50,638 nucleotides of DNA from Eubacteriales bacterium (GTDB lineage Bacteria > Bacillota > Clostridia > Oscillospirales > Acutalibacteraceae): contig JAQXUH010000037.1 of NCBI GenBank assembly GCA_029219885.1, positions 1-50,638 on the forward strand. The letters are read 5' to 3'. The notes under the pieces were generated by a model that saw nothing but the letters and a program-made list of their open reading frames with translations, did not search any database and had not been told where the DNA came from. Each line of letters starts with the position of its first letter. The first letter of the stretch is position 1. Shown here one piece after another: positions 1 through 8,723 of the stretch. The position numbers and the translations under genes are program-made.

Positions 1-1236
1 AAGAACATTAAATACTGCTACTGCGATTTTATTTACCAAGCTCCTGAATGAGAACACAGTACCCTCAAGTCTTTTGCCTGTTCTCATTTCAATATCGTCA
101 ACAACATCCGAGAACATTGCAACAAGAAGTACAGTCATAATGCCCACAGGGAAATTGGTGAAGAAACGAAGAATTGTATAAGTAATTGCACCTGCAACAG
201 TGTTGTAAGGTATAACCCAAATACCCACAACAAAGCAGAGTATATCAGCTATAATGCCGAAAACTGAAACGCCTATCCACAAGGTTTTCTTATCCATTTT
301 TTTGAGGAATACAGGAACGAGAGCCATTGAAAGCATATAAGAAATACCGCTGCCAACCTGAAGAAGAGGAGTTAAAAGTCCTTCGCTTGTGAGCTGAATG
401 TCAAGACCGATTGTATTCTTTATCCAAGCACAAAGCTCATCAATAGGAATTACGCCTGCACAATTCCACTTAGCAAAATACGGCAGAAACATTGCACCCA
501 TATTAACGATTGCAGAGAAAAAGGCAGCAATTACAAGGCAGACAAATTTTCTGTCCTTAAATACTATTTTAAGACCGTCTATATACTTTTCTTTTCTAGG
601 TGGAATTTTAATTTTTTCTTTAAAGCCGAAAGCAGAAAAGAACATTGGTATTCCGCCGATGGCAGCAAAAATAAGTGCTGAGAAGAAATAGCCCTCCTTT
701 TGCTGTTCTCTGCCCCAAAGACCTGCAATCGTGAAGAACAGAAGTGACGGCAATACTGAGCCGAGAGAGCCGATAATATTACTGAAAGAAATTGCCTTTA
801 CTCTCTTTTTATCCTCTGGGAATACGAGAGGTGTTAAGCCTTGATAAGGAATATCAAGAGCTGTATAGACAGTATAGTAAAGCAAATATGCAATTATTGC
901 GTATACAAAATTGCCCTTTTGACCTAAATCGACAGGAGCGAAAAGCAACGCCGTTACAATAATTACAGGGAAAGACATCCAAAATACATAGGGTCTGCAT
1001 TTACCCATTTTAGTATTTGTTTTATCAACAATCATACCCATCAGCGGGTCGTTGATTGCGTCCCAGATTTTTGTTGCGGAAAGGACAATACTTGTCATTG
1101 CAAGAGAAAGTCCAAGTACATCTGTAAAGTACAAATTAAGAGCTGTTCCCATAATTCCATATATGGTACTCATACCAAACGGAAGCAAAGAGAAAGCTAA
1201 TATTTCTTTAGTTGTTTTATCCTTTAAATTAACCAT
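1..1236 (-). CDS. GPH-family sugar:cation symporter (MFS), C-terminus cut by window edge
   Basis: About 412 residues are visible and the frame runs off position 1, so the C-terminus is missing. The protein is highly hydrophobic. It carries the GPH signature between TM2 and TM3 (KIWDAINDPLMGMIVDKTNT) and a second matching charged loop (DVVDDIEMRTGKRLEGTVFS) in the second half. GPH proteins import glycosides or sugars with Na+ or H+. ATG at 1234-1236 is preceded by GGAG about 9 nt upstream and overlaps the end of the ROK regulator gene by 8 nt (ATGGTTAA), so the two are translationally coupled and co-transcribed. The substrate is probably an oligosaccharide or glycoside, and the regulator probably senses a derived sugar; both are inference. 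Confidence 0.88.
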   Translation of the reverse strand, partial: MVNLKDKTTKEILAFSLLPFGMSTIYGIMGTALNLYFTDVLGLSLAMTSIVLSATKIWDAINDPLMGMIVDKTNTKMGKCRPYVFWMSFPVIIVTALLFAPVDLGQKGNFVYAIIAYLLYYTVYTALDIPYQGLTPLVFPEDKKRVKAISFSNIIGSLGSVLPSLLFFTIAGLWGREQQKEGYFFSALIFAAIGGIPMFFSAFGFKEKIKIPPRKEKYIDGLKIVFKDRKFVCLVIAAFFSAIVNMGAMFLPYFAKWNCAGVIPIDELCAWIKNTIGLDIQLTSEGLLTPLLQVGSGISYMLSMALVPVFLKKMDKKTLWIGVSVFGIIADILCFVVGIWVIPYNTVAGAITYTILRFFTNFPVGIMTVLLVAMFSDVVDDIEMRTGKRLEGTVFSFRSLVNKIAVAVFNVL

Positions 1237-2206
1237 TTCGGTTTTCTCCTTTTTTAAAATAGCCTTTTTTATCAATAAGAGTTTTAAATCCATCAATTAT
1301 ACTTTTTAAATAATTATCGGAAATTTTTATTTCAGGAATTGTATAACTCGGTAAATCCTTAATTGCAGTATCAAATATGCGTTCGAAATCATTTTGTCTT
1401 TCAGATTTATAAAAAACAATAATCTGCGGTGCAAGATAAATTATGGCATTTCTAATTATCTTTGCAGGAAATGAGGTGCCCATAATATTTTTCCTAAAGT
1501 CGCTGACAAAGGAAACTTCACCTGCGAAGCCTGACTTACCCTCTAAGAGATGACCGTTTACCATTTCCCCCATACCGATACCGTTGTGACCAAATTGCAC
1601 GGTAATTATATTATTTATATCATTGCCGATAGTTGAGCTTTCACCTATAACCGACAAATTCATATCGTTTTGCACTATCGCATTTATATTAAATCTGTTT
1701 TCAAGCTCGGTTTTAATATCCATACCTTTGGCACTTGGATTGTAGTACCAATCAACGATAACGCCGTCTTTTACAATACACGGCAGAGAAAGGCATACGG
1801 TGCGTATATCGTATTTTTCAATACTGTTTTTTGTAAGGCGGTAAATGGAGTTTATGCAGTCACTCATTTCAAAATGAACAGAGCTGCTTTCAACCTCATC
1901 AAAATTAAAATTATATATTTTTGAAATCAAATCATTATTATCAACAATTAAGAATAAAAAGTATTGATACTTTTCATTTAAGATATACTGCTTGGCTTTT
2001 CTTCCGCCGGTTGACTCGGCAATATCGCCCTCAATAACCATACCCCATTCGGCAGCCTGCAATATACATTTTTTAACAGTAGTCAAACCTATGTCTGTAT
2101 GCTCTGTTAAATGTGCTAAAGTGCAGGCACCGTTACTTCTCAATACTTTTAAAATTTCACATAAATTTTTATTCCTTATTGTTTCAAGCGAAACAGTATC
2201 AGTCAT
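1229..2206 (-). CDS. ROK-family transcriptional regulator
   Basis: 325 residues with an N-terminal winged helix (about residues 5-70, including TDIGLTTVKKCILQAAEWG) and a C-terminal ROK sugar-kinase-like domain (VQNDMNLSVIGE, then FGHNGIGMGEMVNGHLLEGK and SGFAGEVSF). The usual zinc motif CxCGxxGCxE is absent and the GEIGH-type histidine is replaced (GEVSF). It is therefore likely a sugar-sensing repressor without kinase activity. ATG at 2204-2206 is chosen because GGGGG lies 6 nt upstream; a GTG at 2230 would extend the frame but has no ribosome site. It lies first in an operon with the GPH symporter, with a consensus promoter carrying operator-like repeats upstream, which suggests autoregulation and regulation of the transporter. 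Confidence 0.88.
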   Translation of the reverse strand: MTDTVSLETIRNKNLCEILKVLRSNGACTLAHLTEHTDIGLTTVKKCILQAAEWGMVIEGDIAESTGGRKAKQYILNEKYQYFLFLIVDNNDLISKIYNFNFDEVESSSVHFEMSDCINSIYRLTKNSIEKYDIRTVCLSLPCIVKDGVIVDWYYNPSAKGMDIKTELENRFNINAIVQNDMNLSVIGESSTIGNDINNIITVQFGHNGIGMGEMVNGHLLEGKSGFAGEVSFVSDFRKNIMGTSFPAKIIRNAIIYLAPQIIVFYKSERQNDFERIFDTAIKDLPSYTIPEIKISDNYLKSIIDGFKTLIDKKGYFKKGENRNG

Positions 2207-2245
2207 ACATAACCCCCAATCTTTTAACACCCTGTGTCATAAGTT

Positions 2246-2274
2246 ATTATACTATTGTATCAAATTTCTGTCAA
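2246..2274 (-). promoter_or_regulatory. Sigma-A promoter of ROK-GPH operon with operator in spacer
   Basis: On the minus strand, TTGACA (2269-2274) and TATAAT (2246-2251) are separated by exactly 17 bp, matching consensus perfectly. The spacer contains TTTGATAC (2257-2264), the same octamer repeated three times farther upstream. Such a strong promoter with an embedded repeat is what a repressor-controlled operon would show. Confidence 0.85.
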
Positions 2275-2416
2275 CCGCCATAAAAAACAAAAAAAGAATG
2301 AAGCAGCAAACTTCACTCTTTTGTTTCGATAGGAAGAACATAAATAATACAAGAAGTATTTTTTATTTTTGCTCAAAATGGTTATGTTTAATGATTATTT
2401 TGACATAACTTTTATC

Positions 2417-2444
2417 GTATCAAAGCGTATCAAATAGTATCAAA
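2417..2444. repeat. Three 10-bp-phased GTATCAAA repeats, probable regulator-binding cluster
   Basis: GTATCAAA occurs at 2417-2424, 2427-2434 and 2437-2444, exactly one repeat per 10 bp. A fourth copy is at 2257-2264 inside the promoter spacer, 160 bp away (16 x 10 bp). All copies have the same orientation and face one side of the helix. The region 2275-2416 between them is AT-rich; it contains an imperfect hairpin (2295-2321, AAGAATGAAG against CTTCACTCTT) but no gene. The repeats are read directly; their function as operator sites for the ROK protein, with possible looping, is inference. Confidence 0.6.
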
Positions 2445-2467
2445 TCGGAACTTATGATTGCTTAAAA

Positions 2468-2519
2468 CAAAAAAATAAAACCTCAAATCCCGCTTAAATA
2501 AAGGAAATTTGAGGTTTTA
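2468..2519 (-). terminator. Rho-independent terminator of tRNA array
   Basis: A 13-bp perfect stem (2476-2488 with 2507-2519) and, on the minus strand, a following T-run (A-run at 2468-2475 on the plus strand). It lies just after the CCA end of tRNA-Lys. Confidence 0.88.
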
Positions 2520-2523
2520 TCAG

Positions 2524-2599
2524 TGGTGGCTCATCCGGGAGTCGAACCCGGGACACCTTGATTAAAAGTCAAGTGCTCTGCCATCTGAGCTAATGAACC
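2524..2599 (-). tRNA. tRNA-Lys(TTT)
   Basis: 76-nt cloverleaf on the minus strand: acceptor GGTTCAT pairs with ATGAGCC, the anticodon loop is CTTTTAA (anticodon TTT), the T-arm contains GGGTTCGACTCCC, and CCA is encoded. Last gene of the five-tRNA array. Confidence 0.96.
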
Positions 2600-2626
2600 G
2601 AATACACCCTTAATAATCAGGGTGTG

Positions 2627-2701
2627 TGGCTGGGGAGGCGGGATTCGAACCCACGCATGACGGAGTCAAAGTCCGTTGCCTTACCGCTTGGCTACACCCC
2701 A
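2627..2701 (-). tRNA. tRNA-Gln(TTG)
   Basis: 75 nt on the minus strand, with 5' TGGGG, D-arm AGCCAAGCGGTAAGGC, anticodon loop CTTTGAC (anticodon TTG), T-loop TTCGAAT and encoded GCCA 3' end. One T-T mismatch is seen at acceptor position 6-67; the rest pairs. Confidence 0.95.
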
Positions 2702-2723
2702 ATAATGGGATAAATAAAAAAAG

Positions 2724-2801
2724 TGGGGTGGGATATCGGATTCGAACCGATGACCTCCAGTGCCACAAACTGGCGCTCTAACCAACTGAACTAATCCCAC
2801 C
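2724..2801 (-). tRNA. tRNA-His(GTG)
   Basis: Minus-strand cloverleaf with anticodon loop TTTGTGG (anticodon GTG). The acceptor is eight pairs (GGTGGGAT with ATCCCACC), which includes the G-1:C73 pair specific to tRNA-His. CCA is encoded. Confidence 0.95.
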
Positions 2802-2857
2802 ATATATGTAAAAGCACCGAAGTGCTGTTACTGCCCCTAAGAATGTATTAAATTATG

Positions 2858-2934
2858 TGGCGCGCTGAGAGGGACTCGAACCCCCGACCTACTGCTTAGA
2901 AGGCAGTTGCTCTATCCAGCTGAGCTATCAGCGC
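2858..2934 (-). tRNA. tRNA-Arg(TCT)
   Basis: 77 nt on the minus strand: acceptor GCGCTGA pairs with TCAGCGC, anticodon loop CTTCTAA (anticodon TCT), T-loop TTCGAGT, discriminator G, encoded CCA. Confidence 0.96.
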
Positions 2935-2939
2935 ATATG

Positions 2940-3013
2940 TGGAGCGGGTGATGGGAATCGAACCCACACGACCAGCTTGGAAGGCTGGGATTCTACCATT
3001 GAACTACACCCGC
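2940..3013 (-). tRNA. tRNA-Gly(TCC)
   Basis: 74 nt on the minus strand: acceptor GCGGGTG pairs with CACCCGC, anticodon loop CTTCCAA (anticodon TCC), T-loop TTCGATT, discriminator T, encoded CCA. First gene of the array, only about 10 nt from the predicted transcription start. Confidence 0.96.
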
Positions 3014-3029
3014 ATCTGCAACGGTCATT

Positions 3030-3058
3030 ATTATAACTAATGACCGCCGAAGTGTCAA
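3030..3058 (-). promoter_or_regulatory. Consensus promoter of the five-tRNA array
   Basis: TTGACA (3053-3058), 17-bp spacer, TATAAT (3030-3035) on the minus strand. It sits 15 nt beyond the clpE stop codon with no terminator between, so the tRNAs have a private strong promoter plus possible read-through. The -10 box lies inside an inverted repeat (CGGTCATTA at 3022-3030 with TAATGACCG at 3038-3046). Confidence 0.88.
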
Positions 3059-3072
3059 GTCTTTTTTGAAAA

Positions 3073-5388
3073 TTAATTTATTTTTATTTCAATTTTTTCC
3101 TTTGCAGACAGTGAAAACTTCTTAATTTCGGTATCCTGATTAAACACAATAGCGTTTGCAAGCTTTTCCTCAACCTCACGTCTTACGCTGTCACGCAAGC
3201 CTCTTGCATTTTTCTTTGAGCCGTAGGCTTCCTTAGCAAGAAATACAGGAACGGAGTCATCATAGACAAGCTCAATAGCTTTATCCTTAAGACTTTCCAC
3301 AAGCTCGTCAAGCATAAGTCTTGCAATTTTCTCAAAATTGTCGTGGGTAAGCTGATTGAAAATAACAATCTCGTCTACCCTACCGAGAAATTCAGGACGC
3401 AAAAATCTCTCAAGAGCTTTCATAGTGACTTCTCTGCTGATATCGTTATCGGTTTTGCCGAAGCCGAGAGAGGCTGAATCTGTTGAGCCTGCATTGGAAG
3501 TCATAATGATAACTGTATTTTCAAAATTAACAGTTCTGCCCTGAGCATCTGTTATTCTGCCCTCGTCAAGAATTTGAAGAAGAATGTTGAGAACATCCTT
3601 ATGAGCCTTTTCAATCTCGTCAAAGAGAATTACGCTGTAAGGCTTTCTTCTGACTTTCTCGGTAAGCTGACCTGCGTCGTCATAGCCGACATATCCAGGA
3701 GGAGAGCCGATAATTCTTGACACGCTGAACTTCTCCATAAACTCGGACATATCAAGGCGGATAAGGTTATCAGGACTGTCAAACAGCTCATCGGCAAGAC
3801 GCTTAACAAGCTCTGTTTTGCCCACGCCGGTAGGTCCTACAAAGATAAATGACTGCGGACGCTTTTTAGGACTAATCTGCACTCTGCCTCTTCTTACGGC
3901 GTTTGCAACCTTTTCAATTGCCTCGTCCTGACCGATAATATGAGCCTTGAGATTATCCTCAAGAGATGCAAGCTTTTTAATATCGCTCTGCTCAATTTTA
4001 GATGCAGGAATTCCTGTCCAGAGAGAAATAACCTTTGCCAAATCAGCCTCTAAAACCTGATTATCCTTTGCTTTTGCTTCAAGTTCAGGAAGTGTGTTAT
4101 CTATCTGGAAAATCTCACTCTTGAGCTTTGTAATAAGCTCGTAGTCGATAGTTTCGTTTTCTTCGGGAGCAGAAAGCTTTTCGATATTTTCCTCAAGCAG
4201 CTTTTTCCTGTCAAGTGACATTTGATACTGACTGATTGCAGGATTTCTCAAATTAGCACTTGTGCACGCCTCGTCAAGAAGGTCGATAGCTTTATCAGGA
4301 AGATATCTGTCAGTAACAAATCTTTCGGACATAGTAACTGCTTTATACACAAGCGAGTCGGAAATATTAACCTTGTGGTAGTCCTCGTAATAATTTTTGA
4401 TACCAAGGAGCATTTTGTATGCGTCGTCGATAGACGGTTCTTCAATCTTAACAGGCTGAAAACGTCTTTCAAGAGCAGCGTCTTTTTCGATATATTTTCT
4501 GTACTCGTTGAATGTAGTAGCACCGATAACCTGAATTTCACCTCTTGAAAGTGCAGGCTTAAGGATATTAGCAGCATTCATTGTGCCCTCTGAATCACCT
4601 GTACCTACAAGATTATGAACCTCGTCGATAAAGAGAATAATATTACCCTCGTGCTTGACTTCGTCAACAAGTCCTTTAATTCTGCCCTCAAACTGACCTC
4701 TGAACTGAGTGCCGGCAACAAGAGCTGTTAAGTCGAGAAGATAGATTTCCTTATCTGCAAGTCTTGCAGGAACTTCGCCTTTGGCAATTCTGATTGCAAG
4801 TCCCTCGGCAATAGCAGTTTTACCGACACCAGGCTCACCGATAAGGCAAGGGTTGTTCTTAGTTCTTCTGCAAAGAATTTGAATAGTTCTTGCAATTTCC
4901 TGTTCTCTGCCGATAATGCTGTCGAGCTTGCCGTCCTTAGCACGCTGTGTAAGATTGTTACAGTAGGTATTAAGGAATTTCCTTGTATCGTCCTGAGAGT
5001 TCTTCTTAGGACGCTTTGAACGTTTTTTCTGTGAAGAATTATCTGAAGAGCTATCATTATCCTGAGTTGCAAGAGAATTGCCACCGAAAAGGTTGGCAAA
5101 AGGCATAGTCTGTGCACCGTCCATATTGTCAGGATTGAACATTTCGCCTAAATTGTCAAAATTAAAGTCGCCCATATTCTCCATAAAATCAGCCATCTGC
5201 TCGGACGCCATTTCAAGCTCCTCGTCGGAAATGCCCATCTTGTCAATCATTTGATTGATTGAGCCGATATTAAGCTCTCTGGCACACTTTATGCAAAGGC
5301 CCTCAGGAGTGACATTATCTCCCTCCATTTTCTGTATAAACACAACCGCAGGTCTTTCGCCGCAGCGTGAACACATCTGTTGTTTCAT
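3073..5388 (-). CDS. clpE: ClpE/ClpC-type AAA+ unfoldase with N-terminal zinc finger
   Basis: 771 residues. The N-terminus has a C-x2-C-x22-C-x2-C zinc finger (C6, C9, C32, C35), the hallmark of ClpE; the Clp-N repeats of ClpC are absent. A long low-complexity linker (about 40-135) is first acidic and Met/Phe-rich, then Ser/Lys/Arg-rich. AAA1 follows, with Walker A GEPGVGKT near residue 184 and Walker [11 protein letters not shown]. After a short middle domain, AAA2 has GPTGVGKT near residue 518 and [16 protein letters not shown] after TSNAGS is a candidate ClpP-contact loop. Expected role: ATP-driven unfolding of damaged or regulatory proteins for ClpP. SD GAGGTG precedes the ATG. Last gene of the ruvC operon, 32 nt after pgsA; no CtsR box was found next to the gene. 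A clpC label is the main alternative. Confidence 0.9.
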   Translation of the reverse strand: MKQQMCSRCGERPAVVFIQKMEGDNVTPEGLCIKCARELNIGSINQMIDKMGISDEELEMASEQMADFMENMGDFNFDNLGEMFNPDNMDGAQTMPFANLFGGNSLATQDNDSSSDNSSQKKRSKRPKKNSQDDTRKFLNTYCNNLTQRAKDGKLDSIIGREQEIARTIQILCRRTKNNPCLIGEPGVGKTAIAEGLAIRIAKGEVPARLADKEIYLLDLTALVAGTQFRGQFEGRIKGLVDEVKHEGNIILFIDEVHNLVGTGDSEGTMNAANILKPALSRGEIQVIGATTFNEYRKYIEKDAALERRFQPVKIEEPSIDDAYKMLLGIKNYYEDYHKVNISDSLVYKAVTMSERFVTDRYLPDKAIDLLDEACTSANLRNPAISQYQMSLDRKKLLEENIEKLSAPEENETIDYELITKLKSEIFQIDNTLPELEAKAKDNQVLEADLAKVISLWTGIPASKIEQSDIKKLASLEDNLKAHIIGQDEAIEKVANAVRRGRVQISPKKRPQSFIFVGPTGVGKTELVKRLADELFDSPDNLIRLDMSEFMEKFSVSRIIGSPPGYVGYDDAGQLTEKVRRKPYSVILFDEIEKAHKDVLNILLQILDEGRITDAQGRTVNFENTVIIMTSNAGSTDSASLGFGKTDNDISREVTMKALERFLRPEFLGRVDEIVIFNQLTHDNFEKIARLMLDELVESLKDKAIELVYDDSVPVFLAKEAYGSKKNARGLRDSVRREVEEKLANAIVFNQDTEIKKFSLSAKEKIEIKIN

Positions 5389-5420
5389 TAAATCACCTCG
5401 TAATTGCTTGGTAGGTCAGC

Positions 5421-6059
5421 TTATTTTTCGGAATCGTTCTTTGTCTTGTTTTCCTTAAGCTGACGGAGAAATCCCGGAGCGTATCCGAAAAGAGATACGA
5501 AAGCGAGAATTGCAGAGATTACCACCATAATTGTAATAATAACATTATTAAGCTCTAAAGGCTTAAAGAAGTCGATTGAAAGAAGTGCACCGCCGGGACC
5601 GATTGCGATAATAGTAATCATAAATGTATAGAATACAACAGTAGCAACCTTACCCCATACCTCAGCGGCAACAGGTCTCATACCCTTTGACATAAGAACT
5701 GCACCGCCGATAACCATAAGAAGCTCCTTGACAATAAACAGGAAAAGTATGTACTTCAGCGGTCCGTCCCAAAACTTAACAAGAAGAATAATAACAATAG
5801 CCACCTGTGAAAGCTTATCGGCAATAGGGTCAAGAATTTTGCCGAGATTTGACACCATATTAAACTTTCTTGCAATTTTGCCGTCAAAAACATCTGTAAG
5901 AGCCGCAACAATCATTGTGATAAAAGCTGCGATATATGACTCCTTAATAAACAAAACAGTAAAAACAGGAATAAGTGCAATTCTCAAAAAGCACATCCAG
6001 TTTGGAATTGTATTCCAGTTTTCAAACAAATCGTGAACATTTTCTTTAAACTTACTCAT
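5421..6059 (-). CDS. pgsA: CDP-diacylglycerol--glycerol-3-phosphate 3-phosphatidyltransferase
   Basis: 212-residue integral membrane protein with the full CDP-alcohol phosphotransferase motif: D56, D59, G60, A63, R64, G73, D77 and D81 (DVFDGKIARK...GKILDPIAD). It makes phosphatidylglycerol-phosphate from CDP-diacylglycerol and sn-glycerol-3-phosphate at the cytoplasmic membrane face, the committed step to phosphatidylglycerol and cardiolipin. About 25 hydrophilic residues precede TM1. SD GGAGGT lies 6 nt before the ATG. It is 13 nt from cvpA and 32 nt from clpE in the same operon. Related CDP-alcohol transferases share the motif, but length and context fit PgsA. Confidence 0.9.
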   Translation of the reverse strand: MSKFKENVHDLFENWNTIPNWMCFLRIALIPVFTVLFIKESYIAAFITMIVAALTDVFDGKIARKFNMVSNLGKILDPIADKLSQVAIVIILLVKFWDGPLKYILFLFIVKELLMVIGGAVLMSKGMRPVAAEVWGKVATVVFYTFMITIIAIGPGGALLSIDFFKPLELNNVIITIMVVISAILAFVSLFGYAPGFLRQLKENKTKNDSEK

Positions 6060-6072
6060 AACAGTACCTCCG

Positions 6073-6777
6073 TTATTTATTAAGAGTGGTTATTATAGGA
6101 TTAAAATTATTAACAAAATCAAGTATTGCACTGCCCTCAAGCTGTTTGATAAATTCGTTTTCCTGAGGAGCAATTTCAATAACGAAATCGCTGACAGCAC
6201 CTAAAAGAAGTATAAACACTAAAGCCTTGAGAAGTGAGAACACGCCGCCCAAAAAGCTGTTGGCCGTAAATACCGGGTGATGCTTTTTCTCTTTATTCTT
6301 CTCTCTCTTTTTGTTTCTGTTTTTCTTTGCAATAGAAATTATTATACCAGTTATTGCATAAAAAATCAAAAAAGTCAATACAATTAAAACTAATTTTACA
6401 ATTTCGGTTGCAACAGGCTGAACAATATTATCTGTAATATATACTGCGGCGTTTTCCGGAGTGAGGGTATTTATCAAGGTTAAATCGGTTTTTCCCGAAA
6501 ACAAAAAGGAAAATGAGTCCGCCAAATTCTTCAAGCTTGTTGAAATATCCGAAAGCTGAGATGACTCGGAAATGCTTTGGGTTATGCGATTCAGTAAATA
6601 CTCTCTTATAAATTTATCGTAAATCTGCTGATTATATGCCTCGCCCACATAAAGGGAAAGCGGAACACCTGCAACTACTCTTGCAAGACCCAAAAGCGAA
6701 ATAAAAAGTCCTTTGCGAAAGCCGAGATAGACAATAACAGCAACAAGTACCGCAAGAAATAAATCTACATAATTCAC
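6073..6777 (-). CDS. CvpA family membrane protein
   Basis: 234 residues. The N-terminus (YVDLFLAVLVAVIVYLGFRKG) and four or so membrane segments match the CvpA/colicin V production family, membrane proteins linked to envelope homeostasis whose exact function is unsettled. A hydrophilic Lys/Arg-rich loop lies near residue 155-170 before the last membrane helix. Start is a GTG overlapping the upstream stop codon by 4 nt (GTGA), so translation is coupled to the DUF5711-like gene. Confidence 0.8.
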   Translation of the reverse strand: MNYVDLFLAVLVAVIVYLGFRKGLFISLLGLARVVAGVPLSLYVGEAYNQQIYDKFIREYLLNRITQSISESSQLSDISTSLKNLADSFSFLFSGKTDLTLINTLTPENAAVYITDNIVQPVATEIVKLVLIVLTFLIFYAITGIIISIAKKNRNKKREKNKEKKHHPVFTANSFLGGVFSLLKALVFILLLGAVSDFVIEIAPQENEFIKQLEGSAILDFVNNFNPIITTLNK

Positions 6778-7964
6778 TTGGTTTCCGCCTCACTTCTGTC
6801 GATAAGGGACTGCCTGTGAACGAACACCTCAGAGCCCATACGACATATTGACTTTATGGAATCATCAGTAGTTATACTGCCTGATTTTTCAAGATTTGAA
6901 AGCTTTAAAGTGGTGATTTCGTTATCTGCATAAATGCTGACTGCATTAGAAGATGCGGATATTGATTTAACGGTTCCTGTAAGTTTCGTTTCCTTTTTAA
7001 CCTTGCCGTTGGAACTTATTCTTGCAACAACATTTTCAGTGGAGTTTGCATAGGAATTGTACACAAGCACGAGTTCATTTGACGGCGTAAAGGTGTAGGA
7101 AACAGTATTTATCTGCGAATGGTCAAAAACAATTTCAAGCTCTTTTTGATTTTTAACTACTGCAAGATAGTCATCACCTACAACATAAATATTGCTTGAA
7201 GAATATTTTAATTCAACAACATTTCCTAAAGGAAGTGTGGTGCTTGCTTTCACCTCGTCGGAGCCTACGTTCATTGTGGTGAGAACGTATTTAAGCTGTG
7301 CGTTTTCGCTTTTTACTGTAACAAATGCGATTTTATTACCGCTGTCATTTATTGCGGCGGCGACTATATATCCCTCTGAGGTGCTGTATGAAAGAAGCTC
7401 TTTTCTTGTCTTTGACAAAACGTGAACGTCGCACTTCTTTTCGTCTGAGGCACAGGCATAAACAACAGAGCCGTTTTTCGCCACATCAGCACAGAAGATA
7501 GTGTTATTCGTCTGCATTTCGTACATTGCTTTGCTTGTGGTATCAAGTCTCATATTCTTTGCACCCTGGTCGTATATGAGAGTGTAGATGCCTGAAGTTT
7601 TAAGTATCGGGCTTGAATATCCGTGTTCAAATGAATATTCAGACTCAGCGTCATTACTGTCAAGTACAGTAAAGCTCAAAGGAGTGAGAACGCCTAATTT
7701 TTTATTTACATTCTTTATTACAACATTTTTAGAGGAGTCGATATTATAAGGAAAATTCCCCTCGCTGACACCTTGTGAAATAGTGAAATTGCCGTCAGCG
7801 TCGGTAAAACGGTCCTTAACGGAATTGATATTGACCTCACAAATTTTCATAACTGCAAGAATGACGATAACAACTGCAATTACAGACCAAATGATTATTT
7901 TATTTTTCCTGTCTTTTTTTGCTTTTTTCTCACGTCTTTGCATTTCACGCTGATTGTCAGCCAT
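6774..7964 (-). CDS. DUF5711-like single-pass membrane protein with beta-propeller-like ectodomain
   Basis: 396 residues: a very basic cytoplasmic N-terminus (about 1-22), one membrane helix (about 23-43, IIIWSVIAVVIVILAVMKI), then about 350 residues of extracellular beta-rich repeats (patterns such as GSVVYACASDEKK, GNKIAFVTVKS) resembling degenerate propeller blades. Clostridial proteins of this type are usually labelled DUF5711; the family assignment is from memory and moderate. No catalytic motif was seen. SD AGGTGAT precedes the ATG. It lies between truA and cvpA in the long operon. A surface sensor or scaffold is possible, but function is unknown. Confidence 0.72.
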   Translation of the reverse strand: MADNQREMQRREKKAKKDRKNKIIIWSVIAVVIVILAVMKICEVNINSVKDRFTDADGNFTISQGVSEGNFPYNIDSSKNVVIKNVNKKLGVLTPLSFTVLDSNDAESEYSFEHGYSSPILKTSGIYTLIYDQGAKNMRLDTTSKAMYEMQTNNTIFCADVAKNGSVVYACASDEKKCDVHVLSKTRKELLSYSTSEGYIVAAAINDSGNKIAFVTVKSENAQLKYVLTTMNVGSDEVKASTTLPLGNVVELKYSSSNIYVVGDDYLAVVKNQKELEIVFDHSQINTVSYTFTPSNELVLVYNSYANSTENVVARISSNGKVKKETKLTGTVKSISASSNAVSIYADNEITTLKLSNLEKSGSITTDDSIKSICRMGSEVFVHRQSLIDRSEAETK

Positions 7965-7988
7965 AATATCACCTGCCTTTTTATATTT

Positions 7989-8723
7989 TCAGTAATTCAC
8001 TTTATTAAGATAAAGACCTTGAGGAGGAGCAGTTTTGCCTGCTCTCTTTCTATCTTTTGAAAGAATAACATCCTTAAGGCTGTCTTTTTTTATTTTTCCC
8101 TCGGATACGAACAAAAGCGTACCCACCATAATTCTTACCATATTGTAGAGAAAGCCGTCAGCCTCAACTTTAAAATAAACCATATCGCCCTCTCTGTAAA
8201 CCGAAAAGGCTTTAACAGTTCTGACAGTATCCTCTACATCACTTTTGGAGGAACAAAATCCGCTGTAATCATACGTGCCAACAAACGCCTGTGCCTGTTC
8301 GTTTAAGTAGTGGGCATCAATCGGATATCTGTAATGAAAGGCATAATCGGCTAAAAACGGATTTCTTATTCTGCCGTTATAAAGCTTATAAACATATTCC
8401 TTTGAGGTGCAGGAATATCTTGGGTGGAAATCAAAATCTGCCTCCTTGCAGTCAATTACTGCAATATCCGACGGCAAATTTGAATTAAGTGCCATAATAA
8501 CGCCGTCGTTAGAGATATTCATATCGGTGTCAAGAGTCAGGACATACATATTGGCGTGAACGCCTGAATCAGTCCTGCTACAGCCTTTAACATCAAGCCT
8601 TTCACCAAACACCTTTTCAACGGCATTTTGAAACACCTGCTGCACAGTTACGGCATTTGACTGCACCTGCCAGCCGTGATATGACGAGCCGTCATATTGA
8701 ATTGTGATAACAAGTCTTCTCAT
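7989..8723 (-). CDS. truA: tRNA pseudouridine(38-40) synthase TruA
   Basis: 244 residues, the usual TruA length. The catalytic motif CSRTDSGVHA places the nucleophilic aspartate at D52; N-terminal YDGSSYHGWQ and C-terminal FLYNMVRIMVGTL are also TruA signatures. It isomerises uridines 38-40 in the anticodon arm of many tRNAs. The ATG overlaps the ecfT stop by 4 nt (ATGA). The ecfA1-ecfA2-ecfT-truA order is common in Firmicutes, where truA follows the ECF module. Confidence 0.95.
   Translation of the reverse strand: MRRLVITIQYDGSSYHGWQVQSNAVTVQQVFQNAVEKVFGERLDVKGCSRTDSGVHANMYVLTLDTDMNISNDGVIMALNSNLPSDIAVIDCKEADFDFHPRYSCTSKEYVYKLYNGRIRNPFLADYAFHYRYPIDAHYLNEQAQAFVGTYDYSGFCSSKSDVEDTVRTVKAFSVYREGDMVYFKVEADGFLYNMVRIMVGTLLFVSEGKIKKDSLKDVILSKDRKRAGKTAPPQGLYLNKVNY

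Noticed and set aside
2295-2321. Hairpin AAGAATGAAG/CTTCACTCTT as a terminator
   Set aside because: Imperfect stem, no gene ends next to it on the plus strand, and the tRNA array already has a strong terminator at 2468-2519.
1992-2408. Plus-strand 138-residue reading frame over the ROK gene start
   Set aside because: It overlaps the regulator gene and its promoter and repeats; composition is that of an antisense frame.
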